Origin: a bacterium
Lineage (GTDB): Bacteria > Bacillota > Clostridia > Oscillospirales > Oscillospiraceae
Reading direction: 5' to 3'
NCBI GenBank assembly: GCA_004562395.1
Contig: SFQY01000006.1
Span: forward strand, 1 to 36,678
DNA: 36,678 bases
Translations under genes and position numbers: made by a program
The notes under the pieces: model-generated
What the model saw: only the letters and a program-made list of their open reading frames with translations
Databases searched by the model: none
What the model was told of the DNA's origin: nothing
Shown: positions 24,101 to 31,979 of the stretch, in pieces
Layout: each line of letters starts with the position of its first letter
Numbering within the stretch: position 1 is the first letter of the stretch

Positions 24101-24872
24101 TGCTCATATTTTCATTGACCCAGGTGTTCCAGTTCTGCTCGCTGGGAACAGCCGTTCCCGCGGCGCTGGCCGAGGTGTCGGAGTCGGACTCCACAGGGTC
24201 AAGACGAACCAGGTAGTTGGGGTAAGCCGCGGGCAGAGGCAGCGACATATCCTCAGCCGCCGACACCGCCTCGGAAACGGTGGCGGTCAGGGGGCGGATC
24301 TCCGCCACACCGAAGCTGTAGGACACCAGCTCGCCGCTGAAGGCCCCGGCGTAAACCTCAGCCTCCTCCTGGGAGTCGGCGGTGACCATCAGAATGCCCG
24401 CCTCGTAGTCCTGGCCTTCCGTCAGCCCGGCCACGGTCTTGGAGACCTCATAATCGGACATTTCCTTCTTGGCGGTCAGTTCCTCCTGGCTGAGGACATA
24501 TTCCTCCGGCAGACCCGCCAGACCAAAGGGCAGCTCTGGGGGCTCGGTCTCCTCGGCAGCCACGGTCTCCTCCGTAGGCTCCGTTTCCTCCGTGGGTTCG
24601 GATTCCTCATCGGCCTTCGTTTCCTCGGAGGGAGTGGTCTGCTCATCGGGCACGGTGCCGTCTTCGGGATTGGTTTCCGTGGCAGGCTCCGTGGGCTCCT
24701 CCGTATAGGTCGTTTCCGGCTCTGTATCCACGGTGGTTTCCGGCTCCGTCACAACGGCGGACGGTTCTCCGGTTCCTTCCGTCTCCGCCGCGAAAGCTGC
24801 CGGGAAGCAGCCAATCAGCAGAGAAACCGCCAGAAACAGGGATAACAGCTTGGTGGGGATGGAATGTTTCAT
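21111..24872 (-). CDS. Secreted subtilisin-like serine protease with Ig-like tail
   Basis: This 1253-residue exported peptidase of family S8 begins with a signal peptide at 1-29 (MKHSIPTKLLSLFLAVSLLIGC, AFAA end). An acidic Thr/Glu/Pro stretch spans about 30-113, and a pro-region about 115-245. The catalytic domain runs about 285-535 with Asp299 (VAVIDSGVQADHPDL), His328 (ENGHGTHVAGI) and Ser482 (SGTSMACPVVTG) all present. A chitobiase-C-like domain follows at about 540-645 (LYTLDGKNPSV), then roughly five bacterial Ig-like (BIG2) domains with repeated WSSSNPKIATVDGSGNVTA-type cores. LIGC at 19-22 also fits a lipobox, so it could be lipid-anchored. AGAGG precedes the ATG by about 9 bases. Substrate is unknown. 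Confidence 0.93.
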   Translation of the reverse strand: MKHSIPTKLLSLFLAVSLLIGCFPAAFAAETEGTGEPSAVVTEPETTVDTEPETTYTEEPTEPATETNPEDGTVPDEQTTPSEETKADEESEPTEETEPTEETVAAEETEPPELPFGLAGLPEEYVLSQEELTAKKEMSDYEVSKTVAGLTEGQDYEAGILMVTADSQEEAEVYAGAFSGELVSYSFGVAEIRPLTATVSEAVSAAEDMSLPLPAAYPNYLVRLDPVESDSDTSASAAGTAVPSEQNWNTWVNENMSSPDPYLRYPTSSNYQYMHDVVDTYAAWGVTTGRTAVKVAVIDSGVQADHPDLNGKVTQISVGCGTADENGHGTHVAGIIAATMNNSLGGAGIAPSVNILSIRVLDAKGSGSDADITRGINAAVSNGAMVINMSLGGYFYNGTMQTAIKNAVAKGVTVVAAMGNDGTNCVNYPAAYDGVIAVVATDATNNRAYYSNYGPWADVAAPGSSVISTCINSTYTFKSGTSMACPVVTGVVALYMSKHGWLSPAVIESRLKATATKGGSDLGAGIVNAARMMSEIPQAPGFRILDGSGSIIADSATYSGQTVPCESKLRFYMWGADNAQFILYTLDGKNPSVKDGVVVNGNRVLGGTAGEIDLSAYAGSSVTVKAVQVNGLGMVGKVLTQKVTVAPSTQITGVSIIGPSTLVAGKSVELTAQVLPLDKADQSVTWSISSYSNSMAAATISKTGKLTVPKNVSGYVDVRATSTVDSNKSDTLRIYVKVQAPVAKMALNLSSASCLAGKQLQLSVASMTDTSGKTVNPSDVDIQWISSNTKLATVDSNGKVTALAKGRVTITCKALDGSNKSAKCSVTITKPVESIAITGMLSIAPGSSSTYKAQVYPADAGSKKISWGLSGAPTGTTVSASGAVSVPAGAPLGRVFTLTAYSLDGSGVSGSLQIKVANKCSGLYITSATGVGYAPGAVYSSSGRYHVSTVGLFNVDLPNTSATENVTKLGITAEGTTPYIAWSSSNPKIATVDGSGNVTAHGAGSVKITAAALDGSNKKATVTVNVTVPTSSISISSSTARMGKSTLYLAFGKSATNKAVFADTYGKPSNQKVTWSFRVKEYGGSNSGADRTSYCVSNKLVSLNNGKLAIKADMVNYWADLDGDLQVVVRATATDGTGVYAEATYTLVHPATQMFIESGYSKVNCSANKGYKVSFYCNQWFLGGNSANGDFIVTSSNPKVASVVEVNHPSDYYAGWYDVIFATGKPGTKGTAKITIKTTDGSNKSCSFTVYVK

Positions 24873-25071
24873 GTGTTTCGCCTCTCTTTATTTATGGATG
24901 TCCCGCACCCTATTGCCGTGGACCGGGTACGGGGCACCGATTCTTCAGAATGCGCTGCAGTACGGTTACGGAACACCCCGGGCCGCCCGGTTTTCCTTCC
25001 CTGCCGGATCACTGCGCGAATCATCATTTCCTGTGCCCAAAACAAAGGAAATCTTAAGAAATAATGAAATA
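24873..25071 (-). other. Long mRNA leader of the subtilase gene
   Basis: About 190 bases separate the predicted transcription start (near 25065) from the subtilase ATG, with no open frame of interest. A 9-bp stem forms near the start codon (cccgcaccc at 24902-24910 with gggtacggg at 24925-24933, one G-T pair). I could not match it to a known riboswitch. Confidence 0.45.
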
Positions 25072-25100
25072 ATCATACCATGATTTTCCGTTCTTTGCAA
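25072..25100 (-). promoter_or_regulatory. Sigma-A promoter of the subtilase gene
   Basis: On the minus strand TTGCAA (25100-25095) is followed after 17 bases by TATGAT (25077-25072). Confidence 0.72.
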
Positions 25101-25154
25101 GAGGAAACGCAAACTTTTATCGCCCGATATCCGGAAGTCCCCGGGCGGTTTCGG

Positions 25155-25197
25155 GCAAAAACGGGACCGCCGCTCCCTTCGGAAAAAGCGGCGGTCC
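25155..25197 (-). terminator. Terminator of the sensor kinase operon
   Basis: An 11-bp stem (25164-25174 with 25187-25197, GGACCGCCGCT/AGCGGCGGTCC) is followed on the minus strand by CCGTTTTTGC. Confidence 0.85.
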
Positions 25198-25245
25198 TGT
25201 TTCCCGGAGAAAGCCGGGGCTTTGGAGCTTCCGTGAAAGGCCGGG

Positions 25246-27030
25246 TCAATCCCAATCCAGATCATCGCTTCCCAGAATATCCGGCTCGATATAGGTCAGC
25301 GGAATGATGATCTTCACCATTACGCCGCCTTCCTCACGGTTGCTGATCGTAAAGGAGGCGTCGTCTCCGTAAATCAGCTTTAACCGCTGCCGGACATTTC
25401 CCACGCCGATCCCGCCCTGTTTGGTTGCCTCCATCCGGTCGGACTGCAGCTTTTGCTCCATCTGCGGGGAAAGCCCGTAGCCTGTGTCCTTAACGGTAAT
25501 GTTCAGCTTATCCCCGGTCACATAGGCATGGACGATGATTTCCGAGGTCTCATTCTGGGCCCGGATCCCATGCTGCAGGGCATTTTCCACCACCGGCTGG
25601 AGGATCATGGTCGGGATCAGGGCGTTTCTGGCCGCTTCCTTGGCGGAGAAGATCGTCCGCAGGTTGTCCCCATGGATGAAACGGTAGACCTCCGTATAGT
25701 CCTGAAGCATGTCAAATTCCTGCTGGCATGTCAGGAACTGCCGGGTGGTATTGACGGTGATGCTGCGGAAATACCGGCTGATCCGCTGGACGATTTCCAC
25801 GATTTCGTGATTTCCCTGGATCTTGGCCATGGCGTTGATGGTCTCCAGGGCGTTGTAGATAAAGTGGGGACGGATCTGGGTTTCCAGAGAACGGTATTTG
25901 TATTCCAGGATCTGTATTTCCGCGTCCTTCTTCAGCCGCTCCTTTTCAACCAGCTGCTCCAGCAGCTCCTGGATCCGGGTGGTCATATCATTCATGGTTT
26001 CCGCCAGTCTGCTGATATCGTCACTGCCGGCAACCTGGATTTTCTGGGAAAAATCGCCCTCCGCCACCCGCGTCATGGCTTTCCGAAGCTCAGCCAGCTT
26101 GAGGGTCAGCACACGGATCAGCACTGCCAGCATGACGATGCCAATCACAAGCCCCATGCACCCAAACTGGATGCCGTTTCGCACGATGTGGTAGACCATC
26201 TGCCTGTACACGGAGGTGGAGCTGACGCCGATGGTGACCCATCTGCCGCTGGTGCTGGAGACCATGTAATAGTCCAGCGTCAGCCAGCTTTCTGCGCTGG
26301 GCTGATTCCCGCTCCGGAAATCTTCATAAGCCTGCTCCCGGATATCCTCGGGGATCTTCATACCCGCGTTGAAAAGATAGTTGCCGCCGGTATCGAAAAA
26401 CAGGAAGCCCGTATTTACGTAGACGTTGCTGACGCTGAACAGGTCTTCGCGCATATGGATCACGACCTTGCCCACCCGCCGCAGAGGGGAGGTGGCGTAC
26501 ACATCCCGCAGGATGTACACGTGGCCGTCTTCCCAGCGGTACCAGTTGCTGTTGCCGTAGGTGATCTCCCGGTGTTCATCCAGGATGGCGTCGCAGCTGC
26601 TTTTTATGATGCTGATGGCATACGGATCATTGCTGGTTTTCCATCCGGAGCTGATCCGTTTCCCGTCGGACAGCTCCAGCAGAAGAAAATCATACTCGGC
26701 AGAATCCGTAACCGTCTGCGCCAGCGCGTAGCGAAGCTCGGACAGGGCCGTTCCGGAGGGATCCTGGGTATAGGCATCCATCAACGACGGGATCGAGAGG
26801 GCTGCCATCCGCGAATAGATGGAATAACTGACGGATTCCTGATGCTCGCTGAAGTTCAGCGCGACCTGCTCTGTCAGCATACTCAGGTTCTGGGCGTTTT
26901 CCTCCTCAAGCACATTGGCCGCGGAGTGGATCTGATTGACGGTAACGGCACAGATCGCGAAGGTCAGGGAGCAGATGTACACGATCAGGATCTTGGTCGC
27001 AAACGTCAGGCGGCTGAATTTCTTGATCAT
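25246..27030 (-). CDS. Sensor histidine kinase, YesM type
   Basis: This 594-residue membrane kinase of the LytS/YesM group (His_kinase PF06580 type) has a first membrane segment at about 12-33. An extracytoplasmic sensor region spans about 34-283, a second membrane segment about 287-306, and a HAMP region about 307-360 with TMNDMTTRI. The phosphoacceptor His389 lies in LETQIRPHFIYNALETI, the ATP-binding N box is PVVENALQHGI (Asn483) and the G box is GGIGVGNVRQRL. GGGGAG lies 6 bases before the ATG. It follows the AraC-type response regulator by 13 bases. In Firmicutes such pairs sit beside sugar ABC transporters and sense the sugar or its binding protein. Confidence 0.93.
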   Translation of the reverse strand: MIKKFSRLTFATKILIVYICSLTFAICAVTVNQIHSAANVLEEENAQNLSMLTEQVALNFSEHQESVSYSIYSRMAALSIPSLMDAYTQDPSGTALSELRYALAQTVTDSAEYDFLLLELSDGKRISSGWKTSNDPYAISIIKSSCDAILDEHREITYGNSNWYRWEDGHVYILRDVYATSPLRRVGKVVIHMREDLFSVSNVYVNTGFLFFDTGGNYLFNAGMKIPEDIREQAYEDFRSGNQPSAESWLTLDYYMVSSTSGRWVTIGVSSTSVYRQMVYHIVRNGIQFGCMGLVIGIVMLAVLIRVLTLKLAELRKAMTRVAEGDFSQKIQVAGSDDISRLAETMNDMTTRIQELLEQLVEKERLKKDAEIQILEYKYRSLETQIRPHFIYNALETINAMAKIQGNHEIVEIVQRISRYFRSITVNTTRQFLTCQQEFDMLQDYTEVYRFIHGDNLRTIFSAKEAARNALIPTMILQPVVENALQHGIRAQNETSEIIVHAYVTGDKLNITVKDTGYGLSPQMEQKLQSDRMEATKQGGIGVGNVRQRLKLIYGDDASFTISNREEGGVMVKIIIPLTYIEPDILGSDDLDWD

Positions 27031-27043
27031 GGTCTTCTCCCCT

Positions 27044-28546
27044 TCAATCTCCGCATTTGCTGAACCGGTATTCCGTGGGACTCATGTTCTCCATCTTTCG
27101 GAAAACATTGTAGAAGCTGATGTAATTCTCATAACCGATGGCATAGGCAATGTCCTCCACGCGCATCCGCGTGTCACACAGCATCTGCTTGGCCACCGCG
27201 ATCTTGGCATTGATCACATGCTGGCGGTATGTGGTGCCGGTTTCCTTCCGGATCAGCGTGGACAGGTGGTTCGGGGACACATAGAACATGGCGGCGACGT
27301 TTTCCAGCACCAGTCCCTCGGTTACATGCTCCCGGACATACTCCAGGACATTGCGCACCAGCGCGGAATTCGCGGGGACATTGATCTTGCGCAGCTCCTC
27401 AAAAAACCGGTCCAGCCAGACCCGGGCGCTTTCCAGCGTCTCAAGCTTGGTGATCCCGTAAACCGTGATATCCGCAGAATCCGCCCAGTTGGAGGTATGG
27501 ATCTTCTCCTGCATGGCCTTGGTGCAGAAGAACATCAGCATGATCCTCGCGATCCGCAGCTTCCCGCCGCTTTTTTCCATGACGGTCTCCCAGACCTGTT
27601 CGGAGGTGAGGCTGTCGATCCTGAGGGCCATTTTGCTGCAAACCTGCTCCAGATCCACCAGCCGGGTCAGTTTGGAGCTGTTCATGCTCTGGTTGCCAAA
27701 GAAATCGACGCTGGTATGCCGGTCATAGATGATATGGCGCAGGAGCGTCTGACGCGCCTCCTCATAAGCCGTCCGCAGCTCGCTGGCATCCGTGTGGAGA
27801 CCGCTGACGGCAATGACCTGGTTCAGGTAGCTCTGGGCGATCTGATTGGCGATATTCCGGGCGAGGATCTGCCAGGAATCCGTTTTCTCCATCAGGCCGC
27901 AGTAGATCACCAGATCTCCATCCAGAACGGTGGAGACAAGCTCCAGGTTGTCCGGAGTCTCCATAAATTCCAGCCGCTGCAGAACCGGGCCGGTTATCCC
28001 GCCTCCGGATTCCACGCAGATCAGGAAGAAAACCTCCGGCACCCGGTTGGCAAAGCCCAGGAAGCTGTCCTCCCCCCGGAAGGTGCCGTTGGAGGTCAGG
28101 GAGGACATGAACCGGTATCGGCGCAGGGCGGCATTTCTGCGTTCGCTTTCCAAAGCCGCGTCCCGGTCCTTATGGAGGCTTTCTGCCGCCCGGAGCAGGG
28201 ATTTGCACAGTTCATCGTTATCCAGGGGCTTCAGGATGAAATCAAAAGCGGCCAGCTTGATGGCCCGGGAAGCGTATTCGATTTTATCATAGGCCGTGAT
28301 GAAGATCACCCGGGAATCGTGCAGCTCCTCTTCCATCGCTTCCATCATGGCAAGCCCGTCCATTTCGGGCATGTGGATATCCGCCAGTATGATGTCCGGA
28401 TGAAATTTGCGGATCATCTCGCACCCCTCCCGGCCGTTTTCCGCCACCGCCACCAGCCGAAGCCCAAGCTGTCCCCAGGGGATGGTGCGTTGAAGGGATT
28501 CCAGCGCGATCTGATTGTCCTCAACGATCAGTGTTGTATATTCCAT
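27044..28546 (-). CDS. Response regulator with AraC-type DNA-binding domain, YesN type
   Basis: This 500-residue regulator has a receiver domain at 1-120, with the acidic pair near Glu9/Asp10, phosphoacceptor Asp56 (ILADIHMPEMDG) and the conserved Lys in FILKPLDN. A long middle region of unknown fold spans about 125-390, and two AraC-type helix-turn-helix units lie at about 395-497 (LVLENVAAMFYVSPNHLSTLIRKETG, RVEDIAYAIGYENYISFYNVFRK). It probably activates the neighbouring transporter genes when phosphorylated by the kinase coded next. GGAG lies 9-10 bases before the ATG. It has its own promoter. Confidence 0.94.
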   Translation of the reverse strand: MEYTTLIVEDNQIALESLQRTIPWGQLGLRLVAVAENGREGCEMIRKFHPDIILADIHMPEMDGLAMMEAMEEELHDSRVIFITAYDKIEYASRAIKLAAFDFILKPLDNDELCKSLLRAAESLHKDRDAALESERRNAALRRYRFMSSLTSNGTFRGEDSFLGFANRVPEVFFLICVESGGGITGPVLQRLEFMETPDNLELVSTVLDGDLVIYCGLMEKTDSWQILARNIANQIAQSYLNQVIAVSGLHTDASELRTAYEEARQTLLRHIIYDRHTSVDFFGNQSMNSSKLTRLVDLEQVCSKMALRIDSLTSEQVWETVMEKSGGKLRIARIMLMFFCTKAMQEKIHTSNWADSADITVYGITKLETLESARVWLDRFFEELRKINVPANSALVRNVLEYVREHVTEGLVLENVAAMFYVSPNHLSTLIRKETGTTYRQHVINAKIAVAKQMLCDTRMRVEDIAYAIGYENYISFYNVFRKMENMSPTEYRFSKCGD

Positions 28547-28567
28547 GGCAGAACGCTCCTTTTTTCT

Positions 28568-28596
28568 ATTTTACCATATTGAACCTGCCTGTTCAA
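28568..28596 (-). promoter_or_regulatory. Promoter of the two-component genes with overlapping palindrome
   Basis: On the minus strand TTGAAC (28596-28591) and TAAAAT (28573-28568) are exactly 17 bases apart. The -35 box forms one half of a perfect palindrome TTGAAC-N6-GTTCAA (28579-28596), a plausible operator for autoregulation. Confidence 0.75.
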
Positions 28597-28608
28597 TCCG
28601 GAAATCCG

Positions 28609-28637
28609 AAAAAGCTGCGTCCCTTCCGGGACGCAGC
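28609..28637 (-). terminator. Terminator after the second sugar permease
   Basis: A 10-bp stem GCTGCGTCCC/GGGACGCAGC (28614-28623, 28628-28637) is followed on the minus strand by five T residues. Confidence 0.88.
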
Positions 28638-28649
28638 GATCAGAAGAAT

Positions 28650-29528
28650 TCAGCCCTTCACGGCTCCCGCCATAACACCGCTGACCACATATTTCTGCAG
28701 CGAGAAATACAGCACAAGGATCGGAAGCATTGCCATGATAAAGAACGCGAAGGCAAGGTTCAACTCGGCGGTATTTTCGTTAAAATAAACGATCTGCGCC
28801 AATGGAAGGGTTCGGCTGGCTTTGTCACGGAGCAGGACCACCGCGGTATTGTAGTCATTCCATACATAAACCGTGTTCAGCACCAGCTGCGTGGCGTTGA
28901 TCGGCTTGAGCAGCGGGAAAACGATCTGCCAGAAGGTGGCGAATTTTCCACAGCCGTCTATTTCGGCGGCCTGCTCCAGCTCTCTCGGGACCGTTTTGAC
29001 AAAGCTGGTGATGACCAGGATGCTGATCGATACCTGAAGACCGGACCTGGCAATGATAAACCCGATATTTGTGCTGACAAGCCCCGCCTTGAACATATTC
29101 AGATACAGGGGTAGCATAATGCACTGGAAGGGGATCAGGGTACCCATGGTCATGACGGTATACATCAGGGAATAGAACCGGGTATTGTTTCTGGCCAGGA
29201 CCCAGGCCGCCATGGAACACACGATCATCAGAAGGAAGATGGTGGGAATGGTGGTCAGGATACTGTTCTTCAGGCCCAACAGGAACTGTTCGTTTTCTGT
29301 GACGACGCGGATGTAATTTTCCAGCGTGGGATTTTTGGGCCAGGCCAGGTGGTTGATGGTGATTTCGTTTTTATATTTGATGGAATAGATCACGCTGATA
29401 TAAAAGGGGATCAGGGTCACACAGACCAGCGCGATGCAGACCAGCTTTTTGGTCAGATCCGCGGCCTTGGCGCGCCGGTGCTGGCGGAGCAGGATCTGTT
29501 CGCCGCTGTACTTGGATAAGGTCGTCAT
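28650..29528 (-). CDS. ABC sugar transporter permease, MalG type
   Basis: This 292-residue inner permease of the carbohydrate uptake family CUT1 has about six membrane segments (the first is LVCIALVCVTLIPFYISVIYSI). The cytoplasmic EAA loop that docks on the ATPase is ELEQAAEIDGCGKFATFWQIVFPLL. The C-terminal end VVSGVMAGAVKG is typical for MalG-like subunits. Its ATGA start overlaps the stop of the MalF-type gene, with GAGGTGG upstream. It ends just before a terminator. It works with the preceding permease and the binding lipoprotein; the sugar is not identified. Confidence 0.94.
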   Translation of the reverse strand: MTTLSKYSGEQILLRQHRRAKAADLTKKLVCIALVCVTLIPFYISVIYSIKYKNEITINHLAWPKNPTLENYIRVVTENEQFLLGLKNSILTTIPTIFLLMIVCSMAAWVLARNNTRFYSLMYTVMTMGTLIPFQCIMLPLYLNMFKAGLVSTNIGFIIARSGLQVSISILVITSFVKTVPRELEQAAEIDGCGKFATFWQIVFPLLKPINATQLVLNTVYVWNDYNTAVVLLRDKASRTLPLAQIVYFNENTAELNLAFAFFIMAMLPILVLYFSLQKYVVSGVMAGAVKG

Positions 29529-30415
29529 GCTTCCACCTCGCTCTTTCTGAAGAAGTAGGTCACCACACGGGTCAGCAGCACCAGGACGATGGTCAGCATC
29601 ACGGCGGATGCCTGGCCAAGTCCGGCTTTGCTGTAGCCGAAGATGTAGTCATAGATGAACATTGCGGAAGTCTGCGCCGCCTCCATGTTTCTGGCAACGG
29701 CCATCGGGTAGTCGAAGCACCGCAGGCCCCAGGCCAGCAGGAGCGTCACATTGGAGGTAAAGGACGGGATCAGCAGCGGCAGCGTCACCCGGGTGAACCG
29801 CTGGATGGTATTGGCTCCATCCAGTATGGCCGCCTCGTAATAGTCTCCGGGGATGGCCTTCAGGCCGGCGATATAGATCAGCATACAGTAGCCCATATCC
29901 CGCCAGATGGCGATAACCGCCATGCCGGGCACAACCTGGCTTGACTGGCCCAGGGGGCTGGCGACGCCGAACAGGACAGAATAGACATCGGTATATACAT
30001 AACTCCAGACAATGGCGGCGCTGGTCAGCGCGGTGGTGAAGGGAAGGAACATCATTGTCCGGCAGGCATTGGCAAATTTGGAATTCCGGAACAGCAGGAG
30101 CGCGAAGGCAAGACCCAGCACATTCGCGCCGATATCGTAGATCAGGGTAAAGGTCAGCGTATGTACAAACGCCTGCTGGAAGTAGGTATTTTTCAGCATC
30201 AGGATGTAGTTATGCAGTCCGTTGAACTCCCTCTTGTCGCTGATGATACTCTTCCAGTTGGTAAAAGAATAAGGAATACCCTGAATAAACGGAACCAAAA
30301 CCACATAAGCAAACAGCGCAAAGGCCGGGAGCAGGAACAGCAGATTGGTTCCATGGGTCCTCAGTATCCTTGCTCTGTGTCCGCGGACCAGTTGATTGTC
30401 TCTTGAATTATTCAC
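29525..30415 (-). CDS. ABC sugar transporter permease, MalF/UgpA type
   Basis: This 296-residue membrane permease of the CUT1 group has an early segment LLFLLPAFALFAYVVLVPFI, the motif YSFTNWKS typical of MalF/UgpA subunits, and the EAA loop DYYEAAILDGANTIQRFTRVTLPLL. The start is GTG 30415 with GGAGG 7 bases upstream. It overlaps the next permease by 4 bases. A structured gap of about 200 bases separates it from the binding-protein gene upstream. Confidence 0.94.
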   Translation of the reverse strand: MNNSRDNQLVRGHRARILRTHGTNLLFLLPAFALFAYVVLVPFIQGIPYSFTNWKSIISDKREFNGLHNYILMLKNTYFQQAFVHTLTFTLIYDIGANVLGLAFALLLFRNSKFANACRTMMFLPFTTALTSAAIVWSYVYTDVYSVLFGVASPLGQSSQVVPGMAVIAIWRDMGYCMLIYIAGLKAIPGDYYEAAILDGANTIQRFTRVTLPLLIPSFTSNVTLLLAWGLRCFDYPMAVARNMEAAQTSAMFIYDYIFGYSKAGLGQASAVMLTIVLVLLTRVVTYFFRKSEVEA

Positions 30416-30617
30416 AGCAATTCCTCCGAATCTGTGTCAGGGTAATTCCGGCGGCGGAAAATACGGCGATGGGTTTCTCTAAAGTCGCCGTTAGGCGGTG
30501 TCAACCTGATAAAACCAAATGATTTTATCAGATAATCGTATCAGAGGCTGGGAAACGGAGGGATGCCCGTACCCGAAGATACGGGCATCCCGTTTTTTCA
30601 TTCAGACGAAGCAGATA
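30416..30617 (-). promoter_or_regulatory. Binding protein-permease intergenic region with two stem-loops
   Basis: On the transcribed strand a 12-bp stem (30580-30591 with 30560-30571, arms GGGATGCCCGTA and complement) follows the binding-protein gene. The T-run lies on its upstream side for this strand, so it looks more like an mRNA-stabilising or attenuating hairpin than a full terminator. Next is an inverted repeat CTGATAAAA/TTTTATCAG (30506-30514, 30523-30531). A consensus TTGACA (30504-30499) is 17 bases from a poor TAGAGA (30481-30476), so a weak second promoter for the permeases is possible. Confidence 0.5.
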
Positions 30618-31979
30618 TCAGCCGTTCTCGACGATGTTCTGATCGAACTTGGCCTGCATGTTCTTCAGGCACTCCTCGGGAGTCTGGTTGGTGCCGTTGG
30701 AGTAGCTTTCGGCAAAGGCAGTCAGATAGGTTCTCCAGTCGGTGGTGAACTGGCTGTTGAAGGGGGCGGTGAAGTCGCCGTAGTGGGCGATGTTGCCGGA
30801 ACCCTTGATGGAGGCCAGAGTCTTGACGATCTCGGGAGCGTTGTCAGCAACGGAGCCGTTCAGCAGAGGCATCAGGGAAACCGCGGACCAGGAGCTGCCT
30901 CCCTGGGTGACCCAGTATTCCATGAACTCAACAGCCACGTCGTAGCCCTCGGAGTTGGGGTTGACCATGAAGCACTGGTCGACCTGAACGTTCAGCTTGG
31001 CGGAGCCTTCGTCGTCGATGGGCTCGACAAAGAAGCCGTACTCAAAATCGGTGCCCGCGATCATGGATTCCAGATCGCCGATGCCCCAGGAGCCGAAGTA
31101 CATCATGGCAGCCTGGCCGGAGGTGAAGACCTCCAGAGCGGCGTTCTGGTCGTTGACCATGGCGTCGTCACGCATCCACTGCAGACGCTTTGCCCAGGTC
31201 TCCAGGCCCTCGGCGAAGTAGGGATAATCCGCCAGCTTGGCCTCGCCGCTCATCAGCTTGGCGAACAGGTCGCTGTCACCGGCGGCCAGAGCTCTGGTCC
31301 AGATGTAGTTACGCATTTCGATATCGCCGAACACGGCGTCACCAAAGGCGTGGGCCCAGGGATCTATGCCGGCGTCCGCGATGGCCTGGCAGGTTTCCAG
31401 AAGCTCGGTATAGGTGGTGGGCTCGGACAGATTCAGCTGCTTGAAGATGGCCTTGTTGTAGAAGACGCCCCAGGTCTTGAAGTCAATGGGGAAGCCGTAG
31501 ATCCGGCCGTTGGCGGAAACGTCGCCAAGATCACCGGAGGGCAGGCCCAGACCGTTGATCACTTCGTTGTCGGTCAGATCCGCCACATAGCCCTGCTCAA
31601 CCAGGTCGGGATACAGGCCGGGGTTGCCCATCATGATCTCAGGCTGGTCGCCGGAAGCCAGAGCGGTCTGCAGCTGGGGGAAGTAGTCAGTGCCCTGGTT
31701 GTACATGATGTTCTCCCAGGTAATATTGTACTCAGGATGCTCCGCGGCAAAGGCTGCCTCGACAGCGTCCAGGCCGGCCTGCTTGGTGGTCTGGACCATA
31801 TAGTGGAAAACGGTAATTTTCACATCTTTTACTTCCGCTTCCGTCTTTTCAGCGGGTGCGGGCGTTTCTGTTTTTGCCGCAGCGGTGACAGGCGTCTCGG
31901 TAGACTTCGCGCCGCAGGCGGCCATGGAGATGGCCATTACGAAAACCAGGAACAGTGCTACGAGTTTCTTACTTTTCAT
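30618..31979 (-). CDS. ABC sugar-binding lipoprotein
   Basis: This 453-residue extracellular solute-binding protein of the family 1/CUT1 type is lipid-anchored. The lipobox is MAAC with Cys22 after a short signal peptide (MKSKKLVALFLVFVMAIS), followed by a Thr/Ala/Pro/Glu linker to about residue 50. The fold then begins with VKITVFHYMVQTT. Family features include DYFPQLQTALASGDQPEIMMGNPG, RIYGFPIDFKTWGVFYNKAIFKQL, and AAMMYFGSWGIGDL. GGAGG lies 9 bases before the ATG. It delivers its sugar to the two permeases downstream. The ligand cannot be named from sequence alone. Confidence 0.95.
   Translation of the reverse strand: MKSKKLVALFLVFVMAISMAACGAKSTETPVTAAAKTETPAPAEKTEAEVKDVKITVFHYMVQTTKQAGLDAVEAAFAAEHPEYNITWENIMYNQGTDYFPQLQTALASGDQPEIMMGNPGLYPDLVEQGYVADLTDNEVINGLGLPSGDLGDVSANGRIYGFPIDFKTWGVFYNKAIFKQLNLSEPTTYTELLETCQAIADAGIDPWAHAFGDAVFGDIEMRNYIWTRALAAGDSDLFAKLMSGEAKLADYPYFAEGLETWAKRLQWMRDDAMVNDQNAALEVFTSGQAAMMYFGSWGIGDLESMIAGTDFEYGFFVEPIDDEGSAKLNVQVDQCFMVNPNSEGYDVAVEFMEYWVTQGGSSWSAVSLMPLLNGSVADNAPEIVKTLASIKGSGNIAHYGDFTAPFNSQFTTDWRTYLTAFAESYSNGTNQTPEECLKNMQAKFDQNIVENG

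Noticed and set aside
21249..24845. Very long open frame on the plus strand opposite the subtilase gene
   Set aside because: It is a by-product of GC-rich codons on the coding strand. The protein is Gly/His/Asp/Val-rich without domains, and the minus-strand gene has full catalytic motifs.
24873..25071. Cyclic-di-GMP riboswitch in the subtilase leader
   Set aside because: The GGGCACAGG stretch looks faintly similar, but the conserved aptamer core was not found.
25453..28582. Two long plus-strand frames opposite the sensor kinase and response regulator
   Set aside because: They mirror the coding frames of the minus-strand genes and show no domain or start signal.
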